Source of the DNA: Sellimonas caecigallum
Lineage (GTDB): Bacteria; Bacillota; Clostridia; Lachnospirales; Lachnospiraceae
Direction of reading: 5' to 3'
DNA length: 64,000 bases
Assembly: GCF_019754295.1 (NCBI RefSeq)
Contig: NZ_VIRV01000005.1
Coordinates: 1-64,000, forward strand
How positions within the stretch are numbered: the stretch's first letter is position 1; the number at the start of each line of letters is the position of its first letter. Positions 34,281 to 42,070 of the stretch are shown here, piece by piece. The position numbers and the translations under genes are program-made. The notes under the pieces are model-generated. The model worked only from the letters and a program-made list of their open reading frames with translations. It was not told where the DNA came from and ran no database searches.

Positions 34281-34793
34281 TCAGCGTGCCGACACAGCCC
34301 GTCCGGTATGCTCATAATACACAAGAACCGCAGTTCCATTTCCTGTCTGGCTCATCATCGTATAGTCATCTGCTGATATTTCCACACGGGTCCTTAATCC
34401 CTGAGAATCCGTCCCCATCAGATAATAATGATGCGAAAAAATGCTGGTATGCGCTTGTGTTTCACTTACTTCTATATCTGTCAGCGTGACCGTCTTCGTA
34501 CCCGACGCCAGATCAGCGGCAAAATCCTTCGTAAACCACATGCAGACTGCCGCACAGAAAACCGCGATGATCACTCCTGCTGTTTTGTTACTTTTTTCCC
34601 CTGTTTTCCAGTTATGTATGACCCGCACGACCACATAGATGCACACGATCCATATGACGGATATATTGCAGAATTCATCCAGTAACACCAGCTCTCCTGT
34701 CTTAGGCAGAAGCAGACCGGCAACTATGACCGCCAGTACAAGAACACAGAGAATGATCTCATATTTTGTTATTTTTCTTCTCACTTTGCTCAT
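34281..34793 (-). CDS. Small membrane protein of the cargo operon
   Basis: A 170-residue protein with three hydrophobic segments (about residues 11-30, 39-58 and 72-90) and a beta-rich, probably extracytoplasmic or soluble C-terminus (about 95-168). I do not recognise the family. Its start overlaps the ankyrin gene by four bases, so it is the last gene of a translationally coupled series that begins at 37162. Confidence 0.65.
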   Translation of the reverse strand: MSKVRRKITKYEIILCVLVLAVIVAGLLLPKTGELVLLDEFCNISVIWIVCIYVVVRVIHNWKTGEKSNKTAGVIIAVFCAAVCMWFTKDFAADLASGTKTVTLTDIEVSETQAHTSIFSHHYYLMGTDSQGLRTRVEISADDYTMMSQTGNGTAVLVYYEHTGRAVSAR

Positions 34794-35323
34794 GATTCGG
34801 TTCCTTCCATTAGACTTACAAGATCATTTCTCCATGAAAATTCCTTTGCATAATCAATGCATGCTTTCCCAAAATTGTCTTTTTCATAGATATTTGAACC
34901 GTGATCTATTAAATATTGATATACCGGCATAGCCGTCTCTGTCGGCAGCTTTACAACAGTAATCGCATAATTAAGTGGAATTGCCCCATATTTGTCTTTG
35001 GCGTTTATGTCCACCCCAGCCTCAACCAGCAGCTGAGTTACTTTTAATATGTACTGTGGATCGGGCCTCATAACCGAAAAGTAAAATATATGCAGTGCAT
35101 TTCTTTGATCTTTTGGACTTTTAAAGTTAACATCCGCCCCCTCAGATATTAAAAATCGAATCATCTTTATTTTTTCGTCTGTGTTGTGGTCATTGACAAA
35201 CAGTAACTGAAACAAACTTAATCCTGTATACTTATGGAATAGATTCGGATCACCTGTATAAAACTTCCGGAAGTCCGAATAAGTTGCGTCTCTTACCGCA
35301 TCAAAAATGTCTGTAATCCTCAT
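34790..35323 (-). CDS. Ankyrin-repeat protein
   Basis: A 177-residue protein with about three ankyrin repeats; the clearest are FLISEGADVNFKSPKDQRNA, LLVEAGVDINAKDKYGAIPL and YLIDHGSNIYEKDNFGKACI. Ankyrin proteins of this size next to other small genes are often immunity proteins against contact-delivered toxins; that role is an inference here. The ATG at 35323 follows taggagtgag. It is coupled to the membrane gene downstream. Confidence 0.78.
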   Translation of the reverse strand: MRITDIFDAVRDATYSDFRKFYTGDPNLFHKYTGLSLFQLLFVNDHNTDEKIKMIRFLISEGADVNFKSPKDQRNALHIFYFSVMRPDPQYILKVTQLLVEAGVDINAKDKYGAIPLNYAITVVKLPTETAMPVYQYLIDHGSNIYEKDNFGKACIDYAKEFSWRNDLVSLMEGTES

Positions 35324-35344
35324 AAATCTCACTCCTAAAATCAC

Positions 35345-35674
35345 TCAATCTTGCTCAATAACTTTATCGTCCGTTTCCTGCATATATCTTTCTGTATCGA
35401 AATGTGATTCAAGAATGTTTTTCAAGAATTCAGTTTCTACAACTCTGTCATTCTCATACAGTACAATTTCCGCTCCTTTTTTCTGTAACTCATCAATCAG
35501 TTCATTCATATGCTGCAGTCCGTCTATGTTATCCAGACTGCATATATCAATATAGCCATTATTACTTAAGCATTCTTTTATTTCCATAAGGGAACGATTC
35601 AGCATTTTTCTGATCAAGGGAATATATTTCTTTTCATTCCCATCTTTAATAACTTTAAACTTTATTTCACTCAT
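35345..35674 (-). CDS. Small protein resembling the L7/L12 C-terminal fold
   Basis: A 109-residue protein. The stretch YIPLIRKMLNRSLMEIKECL, followed later by LIDELQKKGAEIVLYEND, has the helix-strand pattern of the ribosomal L7/L12 C-terminal domain, though identity is low and this is my reading by eye. It is not the ribosomal protein itself. The ATG at 35674 follows gggag and overlaps the preceding gene by four bases. Confidence 0.6.
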   Translation of the reverse strand: MSEIKFKVIKDGNEKKYIPLIRKMLNRSLMEIKECLSNNGYIDICSLDNIDGLQHMNELIDELQKKGAEIVLYENDRVVETEFLKNILESHFDTERYMQETDDKVIEQD

Positions 35675-36486
35675 GATGTATTCTCCCGGTCTTTTTTCCA
35701 CTGTTGCATCTTCTTTCTCGTTTTCTCATTCCACCATGCTTTTTCGTCAACCTTTTTCAAATATGACGGCATTCTCTCGATACATTTCTTCCGCAATTCT
35801 CCTGCATCTTCTATAAGGTCTGCAAGAACTCTGCTCTCTTTCCTGGGTTCTTTTTCTTTCAGATATTCTGTGTAAATTACCCTGAATATACTGCTGAGTT
35901 CATCTGCCTTTTTCCTGTCTGTGCGTCCCGGGAAAATATGATAACAGGACCAGAGATATGCGTTAAGTTCCCGGATCTTCTGAACACTGACCTGAACTCC
36001 AAGGTCAATTTTTACCATATCACCGGTCGCATAAAGGAATATCAACGGTGTTGTGTCCCGATTCATTACACTGTAAGTTACTTCAGCCCCTCCTAAGATC
36101 ACAAGTTCTTTCGGAACATATCTTCCATTAATCCGGAGCCAGTGCACACTTTCAGCAAAGTCTGTCCACCGCATTGATTCTGTCTTCAACTCAGTGATCG
36201 TCTCAAAATTTTCTTGTTCGATCAGCTCCTCCTGCTCTTCTTTTGTAAACCGCCTGTTCAGAGCGGGCAGACTCTGGTATGTTGTTCTATAATATCGGAG
36301 CAGGCGCGGCAGCGTCAGGACTGCGCCCGCCAATGCAAGAACACACGCTGCCAGCGACGGAATATTCTCCGGGCGCGCCAGTATCCCGGCGAAGCCTGCG
36401 AGCGCCAGCATTCCCCATGCACACAGGGCAAGGTTTTTCTTAATGGGGTATCCTCTCCGCCATTCTGTTTTTCTCAACTGTTTCAT
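35671..36486 (-). CDS. Two-helix membrane protein of the cargo operon
   Basis: A 271-residue protein with two hydrophobic segments near the N-terminus (about residues 20-38 and 44-62) and a large cytosolic domain. The middle part (about 120-160: RYVPKELVILGG and ATGDMVKIDLG) looks like a YcxB- or PH-like beta domain, but I cannot name it. Its start overlaps the stop of the preceding gene (TAATG) and its stop overlaps the next start, so it is translationally coupled on both sides. Confidence 0.6.
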   Translation of the reverse strand: MKQLRKTEWRRGYPIKKNLALCAWGMLALAGFAGILARPENIPSLAACVLALAGAVLTLPRLLRYYRTTYQSLPALNRRFTKEEQEELIEQENFETITELKTESMRWTDFAESVHWLRINGRYVPKELVILGGAEVTYSVMNRDTTPLIFLYATGDMVKIDLGVQVSVQKIRELNAYLWSCYHIFPGRTDRKKADELSSIFRVIYTEYLKEKEPRKESRVLADLIEDAGELRKKCIERMPSYLKKVDEKAWWNEKTRKKMQQWKKDRENTS

Positions 36487-36743
36487 TATTTTTCCTCTGT
36501 CAGCTTCGCGATTTTATCTATCTCAAAAAGTACAGGACTTTGATAATCCGTCGTTTCGTCAGCAAAGCACCGCGCTATGCTGTTCCAGTGGATATCCGGG
36601 AGTTCATTAACATTATCGCAGGATATGATCTGCTGCATAACGTCGTATATTTTTTTGATTATTCCCGAATACTGTAACTGCATACTATAATCGGAACAGA
36701 GTATCTGTATGACTTTTTCACAATGCTGTTTTATCTCTTCCAT
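36486..36743 (-). CDS. Small helical protein of the cargo operon
   Basis: An 85-residue, probably all-helical soluble protein (start MEEIKQHCEKVIQIL). There is no recognisable motif. It overlaps the YezG-like gene by 13 bases at its start and the next gene at its stop. Its position suggests an immunity or accessory protein. Confidence 0.6.
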   Translation of the reverse strand: MEEIKQHCEKVIQILCSDYSMQLQYSGIIKKIYDVMQQIISCDNVNELPDIHWNSIARCFADETTDYQSPVLFEIDKIAKLTEEK

Positions 36744-37162
36744 GTGCTTTGGCGAACCTCATCTAACCACTTCATAAAAATCTCGCTTGAATCTATCCCC
36801 GTCTTTGCGGAACAGATACTTTCATACTTATATTCCGTGTCTATTTTACCGCTTTTACAGTCATAGATTATTTTTAATTCTGTGGGGACAGGTTTTCCGT
36901 AATGTATGCATATTTGTCTTATCTTCTCCAGATCTGATTCTCCAAGATCCAGAAAATCCCATATCGCGTCCGAATCGGCAGCTATATTATTTGTTGTTTT
37001 AATCTGACCGTCAATGTTGAAAAATGCATTGAAAGAAATACTGCTTTCTTCGATGGATCCATAAGCATAAACCTTATCTGCCCTGTTGCCCGCGAATTCG
37101 ACGCATAGTGCAACAATCCGCGACTGGGCCTCCATAAATTCATCTTCAAATACTCTGTCCAT
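36731..37162 (-). CDS. YezG-like (DUF600) putative immunity protein
   Basis: A 143-residue soluble protein. The blocks KVYAYGSIEESSISFNAFFN and KPVPTELKIIYDCKSGKIDT resemble the YezG/DUF600 family, which in Bacillus subtilis is the antitoxin of an LXG-type toxin. The start follows ggagg. No toxin gene is adjacent, so it appears as an orphan. Family placement is from pattern memory and is fairly but not fully certain. Confidence 0.65.
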   Translation of the reverse strand: MDRVFEDEFMEAQSRIVALCVEFAGNRADKVYAYGSIEESSISFNAFFNIDGQIKTTNNIAADSDAIWDFLDLGESDLEKIRQICIHYGKPVPTELKIIYDCKSGKIDTEYKYESICSAKTGIDSSEIFMKWLDEVRQSTWKR

Positions 37163-37195
37163 AGCCTCCTCCTTTGAAACAATACTTATTTTCCC

Positions 37196-37490
37196 CTAAC
37201 TTCCGCTGTATTCTCCTGACAGGAGCATATCCCTCACTTCATCGTACTCGTCCGGCAGCGCCTGCGACAACAAGCCGGACGCTTCTACACGGAAGACCGT
37301 TCCGTCATCATATAATACAGCCAGCACCATATGCTGGGGATCTGTGATTTCCTCTTCACCCGTTCCGGATTCCCAGTCAAAAACACCATACTTGTCTAAC
37401 GCCTCAACAATCTGCTGTCCATCCGCATAATATCCGCCCTGTACCTGGTGGAGATCATCAAAAGATACGCATCCGACGTTCGATATCTTT
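37196..37490 (-). pseudogene. Frameshifted C-terminal part of the DUF5104-like lipoprotein
   Basis: Before the YezG-like gene the minus strand holds a long start-less frame, SFDDLHQVQGGYYADGQQIV and onward to MLLSGEYSGS and a stop at 37196. It overlaps the tail of the lipoprotein frame and continues it naturally after a one-base shift near 37485-37500. The lipoprotein therefore seems to have lost its native C-terminus of about 90 residues by a frameshift. Confidence 0.6.
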
Positions 37491-38343
37491 TACTGTCCAA
37501 CAGATCATAGTATACACATTCTGTACTTGTGTTCTTATTTTCCATAAAAGCGACAGCATATACATTTTCCGTAAAGTCAGATGTGCGTTCTTCTATGCCG
37601 TCTTCAAGGAGATAACTTACATCATACATGCCGAATTTGCGTTCCGGTTCGTATTCTTCCAGGAGCAAAGGTATGTTGAGCGTATCCACATCTTCTGTCG
37701 TGATGTCAAAATCCTCAATAAACTGTTCCAGATCAACTTTGCTGTACTGTTCTTTTGTAAGTCCTGCCGCCCGGATCAGTTCTTCCGGAGTGATCAGCCT
37801 CTGTTCCGAATACGTCTCTTCCCCGGTTTCTGTCACATAGATACCCGGTTTCTGATCCAGACTCCAGAGAAATTCATCCTTGTTAAAAGTTTCTTCCGTA
37901 GTGATCTCTATCGCAGTAAGCCCTTCTTTATCCGGTTCTTCTCTGTAAAAAGGAATATAAATATATGCGATTTCATATTGTGCTTCATCTGTAATAACCG
38001 AATAGTGCCCTCTCAATTCCCGCCATGTTATTTTTCCGTGTTCACTTTTTTCATGGGAACTTGCATTTCCTTTCCAGCTTTTGCATTCGCCCTGAAAAAA
38101 CTCTATGAATTCTTCCGCCTGTTCCGTTAAGTTTAACGTACTTTCCCCGGCATACTGCGAAAATAATCCCGTCAGCGCTTTTGCATCTTCCTTCTCTGCG
38201 CACCCGATAATGTTTTCTATCATTTCATCCGCCAATTCTTCATCAGAACGATATGCATTGGATGATCCCCGCTTGAAAACGATGCATCCGCTCAAACTGC
38301 ATACAAGGGCGCAGCATACGATAAGCAGTAATACCTTCCTCAT
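37396..38343 (-). CDS. DUF5104-like lipoprotein, C-terminus frameshifted
   Basis: A 315-residue reading with a lipoprotein signal (MRKVLLLIVCCALVCSLSGC, lipobox LSGC). The acidic extracellular domain begins DEELADEMIENIIGCAEKED. About the last 17 residues (after TSDAYLLMIS) appear to be out of frame; the native end lies in the overlapping frame to 37196. It is tandem with a second lipoprotein (18-base gap). A role at the cell surface follows from the signal; the function is unknown. Confidence 0.65.
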   Translation of the reverse strand: MRKVLLLIVCCALVCSLSGCIVFKRGSSNAYRSDEELADEMIENIIGCAEKEDAKALTGLFSQYAGESTLNLTEQAEEFIEFFQGECKSWKGNASSHEKSEHGKITWRELRGHYSVITDEAQYEIAYIYIPFYREEPDKEGLTAIEITTEETFNKDEFLWSLDQKPGIYVTETGEETYSEQRLITPEELIRAAGLTKEQYSKVDLEQFIEDFDITTEDVDTLNIPLLLEEYEPERKFGMYDVSYLLEDGIEERTSDFTENVYAVAFMENKNTSTECVYYDLLDSKRYRTSDAYLLMISTRYRADIMRMDSRLLRR

Positions 38344-38361
38344 AAATTCTCTTCCTTTCAG

Positions 38362-39657
38362 CTAATATACGGTCACTTTCCCGCTCCCGGATATCGCGCA
38401 CTCCGCCTCTTCGGTATAGATATCTTCCCGGAGCTTATCCTCATAATCAGATCTGCCAATCTGTTTCCACGCTTCAGACTCTGCCATGCGCAGATAGATC
38501 CCAGCCGGCACGCCCTGACAGTTCTCCGTCAGCCAGTCCGGTACGGCTTCCAAAAATGTCTCGTACTGGCCTGAACATAGGGCCTCATCCATAAAAATAT
38601 ACGTCACAGCGGAAACCTCCTTTAAAAACGATTCTCCATCCGCCGCACCGTTTCCTCCATCCTTAATTTCCGTGTATATCTTTATCCCTTCGGAAGGCAG
38701 ATACTGCTCCGCAAATATGCGGACCTGCTCTTCGTAGGAAGGGCGCTTCAGAATTTCTCCGTAATCATCTTCATACCGGTACAGGCCGTTTTCATAGGTA
38801 CGGTACACTGTCACGACATCCGATTCACCGCCCTGTTCCGGATACACCTTTAGGTGTTCCTGCTCGACGGCGTCTCCCGGCGCGTAGGATATATAATGAA
38901 ACTGCTGCTCATATTTCCCTTCGATCCAGTCCAGCATCTGCACGACAGATGTAACGACCCCTTTCTGTGTATCGGTCAGTCCCTCATAAGGCCCGGTAAG
39001 GCCTGTCATGTCCATAACCTCTTCCTGTCTGGCACCAAGCCATGCGCCGCCGTCATAGCTGGCCTTCCATTCGCCGGGCCCGAAGGTGATGCTCCCGTCC
39101 GGAAATGTGCCTTCACCGACAGTCAGCCCCGTATGGCAGTTCACGATCTTTGCGCTGACACTCCAGTTTGGATCCCCTGTTTCCATGATTCCGGTCAGGA
39201 CATCCGATGTCGTGATCGTCAACAGCATCTTTGCCTGTAGAATACCGTCGATATTCTCGTCGATATGATATATGAAACGGCTGTGATCGGTATCCGCCTC
39301 TACATAATAGCCCTGTTCGTCTTTCTCCATATCTTCCAGCACATCGTCAATGGACCCGGCGTACATCTCTATAAGTTCTTCTTTCTGCGTCGGCGTCACT
39401 TCCAGAATTAGATCATCCCCGTCACGCCTTACATCGGTACAGTAATCTTCAAAAGCCTCCATGTTGTCCTCGATATCTGTATTGGCAAACTTAAATATCG
39501 AGGCAGGTATGGTAATCTTCTCTGTCATCTCCGGCAATGTTTTTCCGGCATCCGGGTCCTGGACCTGATCTGCTGCCGGAGCGCCCGCACAGGCGCTGCA
39601 GACGAGTACCGAAGCAGCTGTTACCGCTGCGAGCACTGTTTTATATAGCTTGTCCAT
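38362..39657 (-). CDS. Secreted lipoprotein, function unknown
   Basis: A 431-residue protein with an N-terminal signal and cysteine (VLVCSACAG), then an acidic extracellular region. The domain from about residue 40 to 190 is repetitive in acidic residues, and the C-terminal half includes a helical part (TDTQKGVVTSVVQMLDWIEG). I do not recognise the family. The ATG at 39657 follows ggagtgagagg. It is the first gene of the leftward cargo series. Confidence 0.65.
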   Translation of the reverse strand: MDKLYKTVLAAVTAASVLVCSACAGAPAADQVQDPDAGKTLPEMTEKITIPASIFKFANTDIEDNMEAFEDYCTDVRRDGDDLILEVTPTQKEELIEMYAGSIDDVLEDMEKDEQGYYVEADTDHSRFIYHIDENIDGILQAKMLLTITTSDVLTGIMETGDPNWSVSAKIVNCHTGLTVGEGTFPDGSITFGPGEWKASYDGGAWLGARQEEVMDMTGLTGPYEGLTDTQKGVVTSVVQMLDWIEGKYEQQFHYISYAPGDAVEQEHLKVYPEQGGESDVVTVYRTYENGLYRYEDDYGEILKRPSYEEQVRIFAEQYLPSEGIKIYTEIKDGGNGAADGESFLKEVSAVTYIFMDEALCSGQYETFLEAVPDWLTENCQGVPAGIYLRMAESEAWKQIGRSDYEDKLREDIYTEEAECAISGSGKVTVY

Positions 39658-39870
39658 CCTCTCACTCCTCTGAAAACACATTTCTATGCTGATAATAATA
39701 CCATATTCAAGCTGTAAAAGTTACCGTTTTTATAGATTTTTTCATCTCAGATCTGCTAAGAACGGCAACACCCCAGGCAGTCAGGGTATCTGTGCGCAAT
39801 GTATCTCCACTCTCTGTCCTGACAACTGTTCTTCCATGATTAGTACGAGTGCTCCACCGCCTTCTTCTGA

Positions 39871-40062
39871 CTAGTATCCGGTCACTACTGCCGTGATCTC
39901 ATATTCATATACTCTGCCTTCGACGTCTGTATATGTCACGCTGCTTCCCTCATTCTCCATGCCAATATCGACAAACTGCGGCGCCGCTTTAGAGTCTGAG
40001 ATCACAAACTACGGATTTTCTATTTCTACATATCCGGGTATATAGATAAGAATACCATAAAA
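39871..40062 (-). pseudogene. Gene remnant with an internal stop
   Basis: The minus strand can be read as YVEIENP, a TAG stop, then FVISDSKAAPQFVDIGMENE and onward to EYEITAVVTGY and a stop at 39871. The open frame on both sides of the TAG looks protein-like, so it is probably the decayed end of a further small gene. The rest of the 739-base gap between 39658 and 40396 shows no gene apart from the right end of the IS110 element. Confidence 0.4.
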
Positions 40063-40396
40063 TTATGAAAAATTTTACTGCTGGTACAGATTACGGCGCA
40101 GCAGCCTGTGCTGTGATTCCATGTATTGTTTTTAGATTCCTGCCTCCTATACTTTTTTCATATTTATTGTATAGGATGGGCATTCTGCGCCGGGAAATTA
40201 CAAATACGCACTTTGAGAAGCTATATATAATAATGTAAGCACACGAGCAGCGAGCAGCAAACCTGCTAATAGGTGTCAAGCCCCAAAATGGAAAATCGGA
40301 TGTCAGAAAATGAGCATAACAAAACAGACCTGCAACAAAGTGAAAATTGCAGACCTGAGTGTTTTGTGACTTTGAGATTTTGTGTTTACAGCAGAG

Positions 40397-41632
40397 TTAA
40401 GCGATTTCTTGCGTGTTCAGATATTCTTTTACTCTTGCATAATAAATCCGCAGGAACTTTGCAGCTCCGGCCACGGTGTAAACGTAGAAATGCTTTCCTT
40501 CTGCTCGTTTCTTATCCATGAAGCAGAATACAGAATTGTCGGGATTCCCGTGAACAAGAATCATGGAGGCGATCTCAAACAGCACTTTGCGCAAGTGAGG
40601 CGAACCGCGCTTGGAAACATGGCGATTCTTTGCATCGAATGTACCAGATTGATACGGTGGTGCATCCACACCGGCATAAGCAACCAGAGCGCCTTTGTGT
40701 GAAAAACGGCGGACATCACCGATCTCAGCCATCAGCTGCGGTCCGGTGATTTTTCCGACGCCTTCCATCGCCATTACCAGTTCGTATTCTGGCAACAGGG
40801 AGGCCAGCCGGTTCATTTCCGTGCGGAGAGCATGGAGCGAGTCATACACGGTATTCAGGCTGATTGCCGCTTGTGTTATCAGCAGTTTTGTACTATCATT
40901 TTTAGGAAGCGTGGCAACGGCATTCCTGGCTGCGGTATGGATTCGTTCGGCATCAGAAGTGCTGAATCTATAACCGGTTCTTTTGCACCATTTTTGGAAG
41001 GTGTCTGCAAAAGTATGTAGGGATAATGCTGCCACGCATTCTTTATGCCAAAAACGGATCACGAAATCCACCCATTTGACATGGCCCTTTGTGTTCCTGC
41101 CTTCATTCAGAAACAGCTTATTTGCACCAGGGAATGTCTGATCCAGGAGTGAAATCAAGCCGTTTCTTAACATCGTACCAGTGGTAGTTGTCCGCTCATA
41201 AAGTCGGCTCTGGATCTTCAGCATTTGCCGAGTTTCATCCTCTGTGGAATATTCCCTCAGATCCATCCAGAATGTAAGACCATAATTTGCGATTTTCAAC
41301 GCATCCGCTTTATCCGTTTTGATCTTGCGCAGTGAATTATCGCTGAAGTTGTGAATCAGGATCGCGTTCACAACGCTGACAAAAAATCCGGCCTGTTGCA
41401 GAGCCAAAGCCACGGGTCTCCAATACATTCCCGTATGCTCCATAACAACCCGAATCTCGCCATCTTCATCTTCAAGGCTATGCAGTTTTTCAAGCAGCTT
41501 CTTGATACCGGCGACATCATGGCTGACATCAAATGGGAGCAAGGCCACTTCGCCGCCTGGCCTTCTGGCCGCAACTGTGCTTTTATACTTTGAGACATCT
41601 ATCCCAACCGCTGTAATGACTCCTGCACTCAT
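40397..41632 (-). CDS. IS110-family transposase
   Basis: A 411-residue DEDD recombinase. The RuvC-like part shows AVGIDVSKYKS (first Asp), VVMEHTGMYW (Glu) and IKTDKADALKIA (Asp pair). The C-terminal Tnp20 domain has EGVGKITGPQLMAEIGD and the catalytic serine region SKRGSPHLRKVL. The start at 41632 is seven bases after gggagg. No frame damage is visible, so it may be active. Confidence 0.92.
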   Translation of the reverse strand: MSAGVITAVGIDVSKYKSTVAARRPGGEVALLPFDVSHDVAGIKKLLEKLHSLEDEDGEIRVVMEHTGMYWRPVALALQQAGFFVSVVNAILIHNFSDNSLRKIKTDKADALKIANYGLTFWMDLREYSTEDETRQMLKIQSRLYERTTTTGTMLRNGLISLLDQTFPGANKLFLNEGRNTKGHVKWVDFVIRFWHKECVAALSLHTFADTFQKWCKRTGYRFSTSDAERIHTAARNAVATLPKNDSTKLLITQAAISLNTVYDSLHALRTEMNRLASLLPEYELVMAMEGVGKITGPQLMAEIGDVRRFSHKGALVAYAGVDAPPYQSGTFDAKNRHVSKRGSPHLRKVLFEIASMILVHGNPDNSVFCFMDKKRAEGKHFYVYTVAGAAKFLRIYYARVKEYLNTQEIA

Positions 41633-41638
41633 ACACAT

Positions 41639-41860
41639 TCCTCCCTTGTTTGGTTTTATAATCGGCGACCGCCACAGTTCATTACCGATTCAGCTTGCTT
41701 AGTTACACGAATGTACGGATTGCTCCGATGATTCAACCTGCGTAAATCGAACGCTGCAATGAGAGGGTCGGTTAACAGTTTGCACGGACGAGCGTGGTTA
41801 GCTCAAGCAATGCCCCGTTAGACCGATTACCTCATCATTGTAGCTTAGGCTTGAACCTCT
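41639..41860 (-). ncRNA. Candidate bridge RNA region of the IS110 element
   Basis: About 220 non-coding bases lie directly upstream of the transposase, the position where IS110-group elements encode the bridge RNA that pairs with both donor and target DNA. The call rests on position and length; I did not fold the loops or match guides to the flanks. Confidence 0.4.
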
Positions 41861-41916
41861 GAACAGCATTACTTGGGAACGCTGTCCTTGGGGTCAAACA
41901 TATTGTAGCAAGCAAT

Positions 41917-41976
41917 GCCTGTGTTAATACACACAGGCCGCGGGACGGAAAATCCCCCCAGGGATTTCCGTCCCGC
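41917..41976. terminator. Two hairpins downstream of the relaxase gene
   Basis: A short hairpin (cctgtgt with acacagg, about 41919-41937) is followed by a strong stem (gcgggacggaaa with tttccgtcccgc, about 41940-41976). There is no clear T run. They lie between the IS110 end and the relaxase stop, probably as the original element's terminator. Confidence 0.45.
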
Positions 41977-42070
41977 TATGCTTGTTGAGGGCATCGCCCC
42001 CAAGCCCCCTTGAACGCAGATTTTCAATCTGCGGCTGCGCGTTCTGCGAACGCTTTTGACCATAGCCAGC

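Larger units (their letters stand above)
40265..41870 (-). mobile_element. IS110-family insertion sequence (approximate ends)
   Basis: A full-length transposase with 230 bases of non-coding sequence upstream and about 130 bases downstream. IS110 elements lack long terminal repeats, so I can only estimate the ends; the right end is probably near the gcttgacacctattag stretch at about 40275. It lies between the cargo operon and the MobP relaxase gene. Confidence 0.6.
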
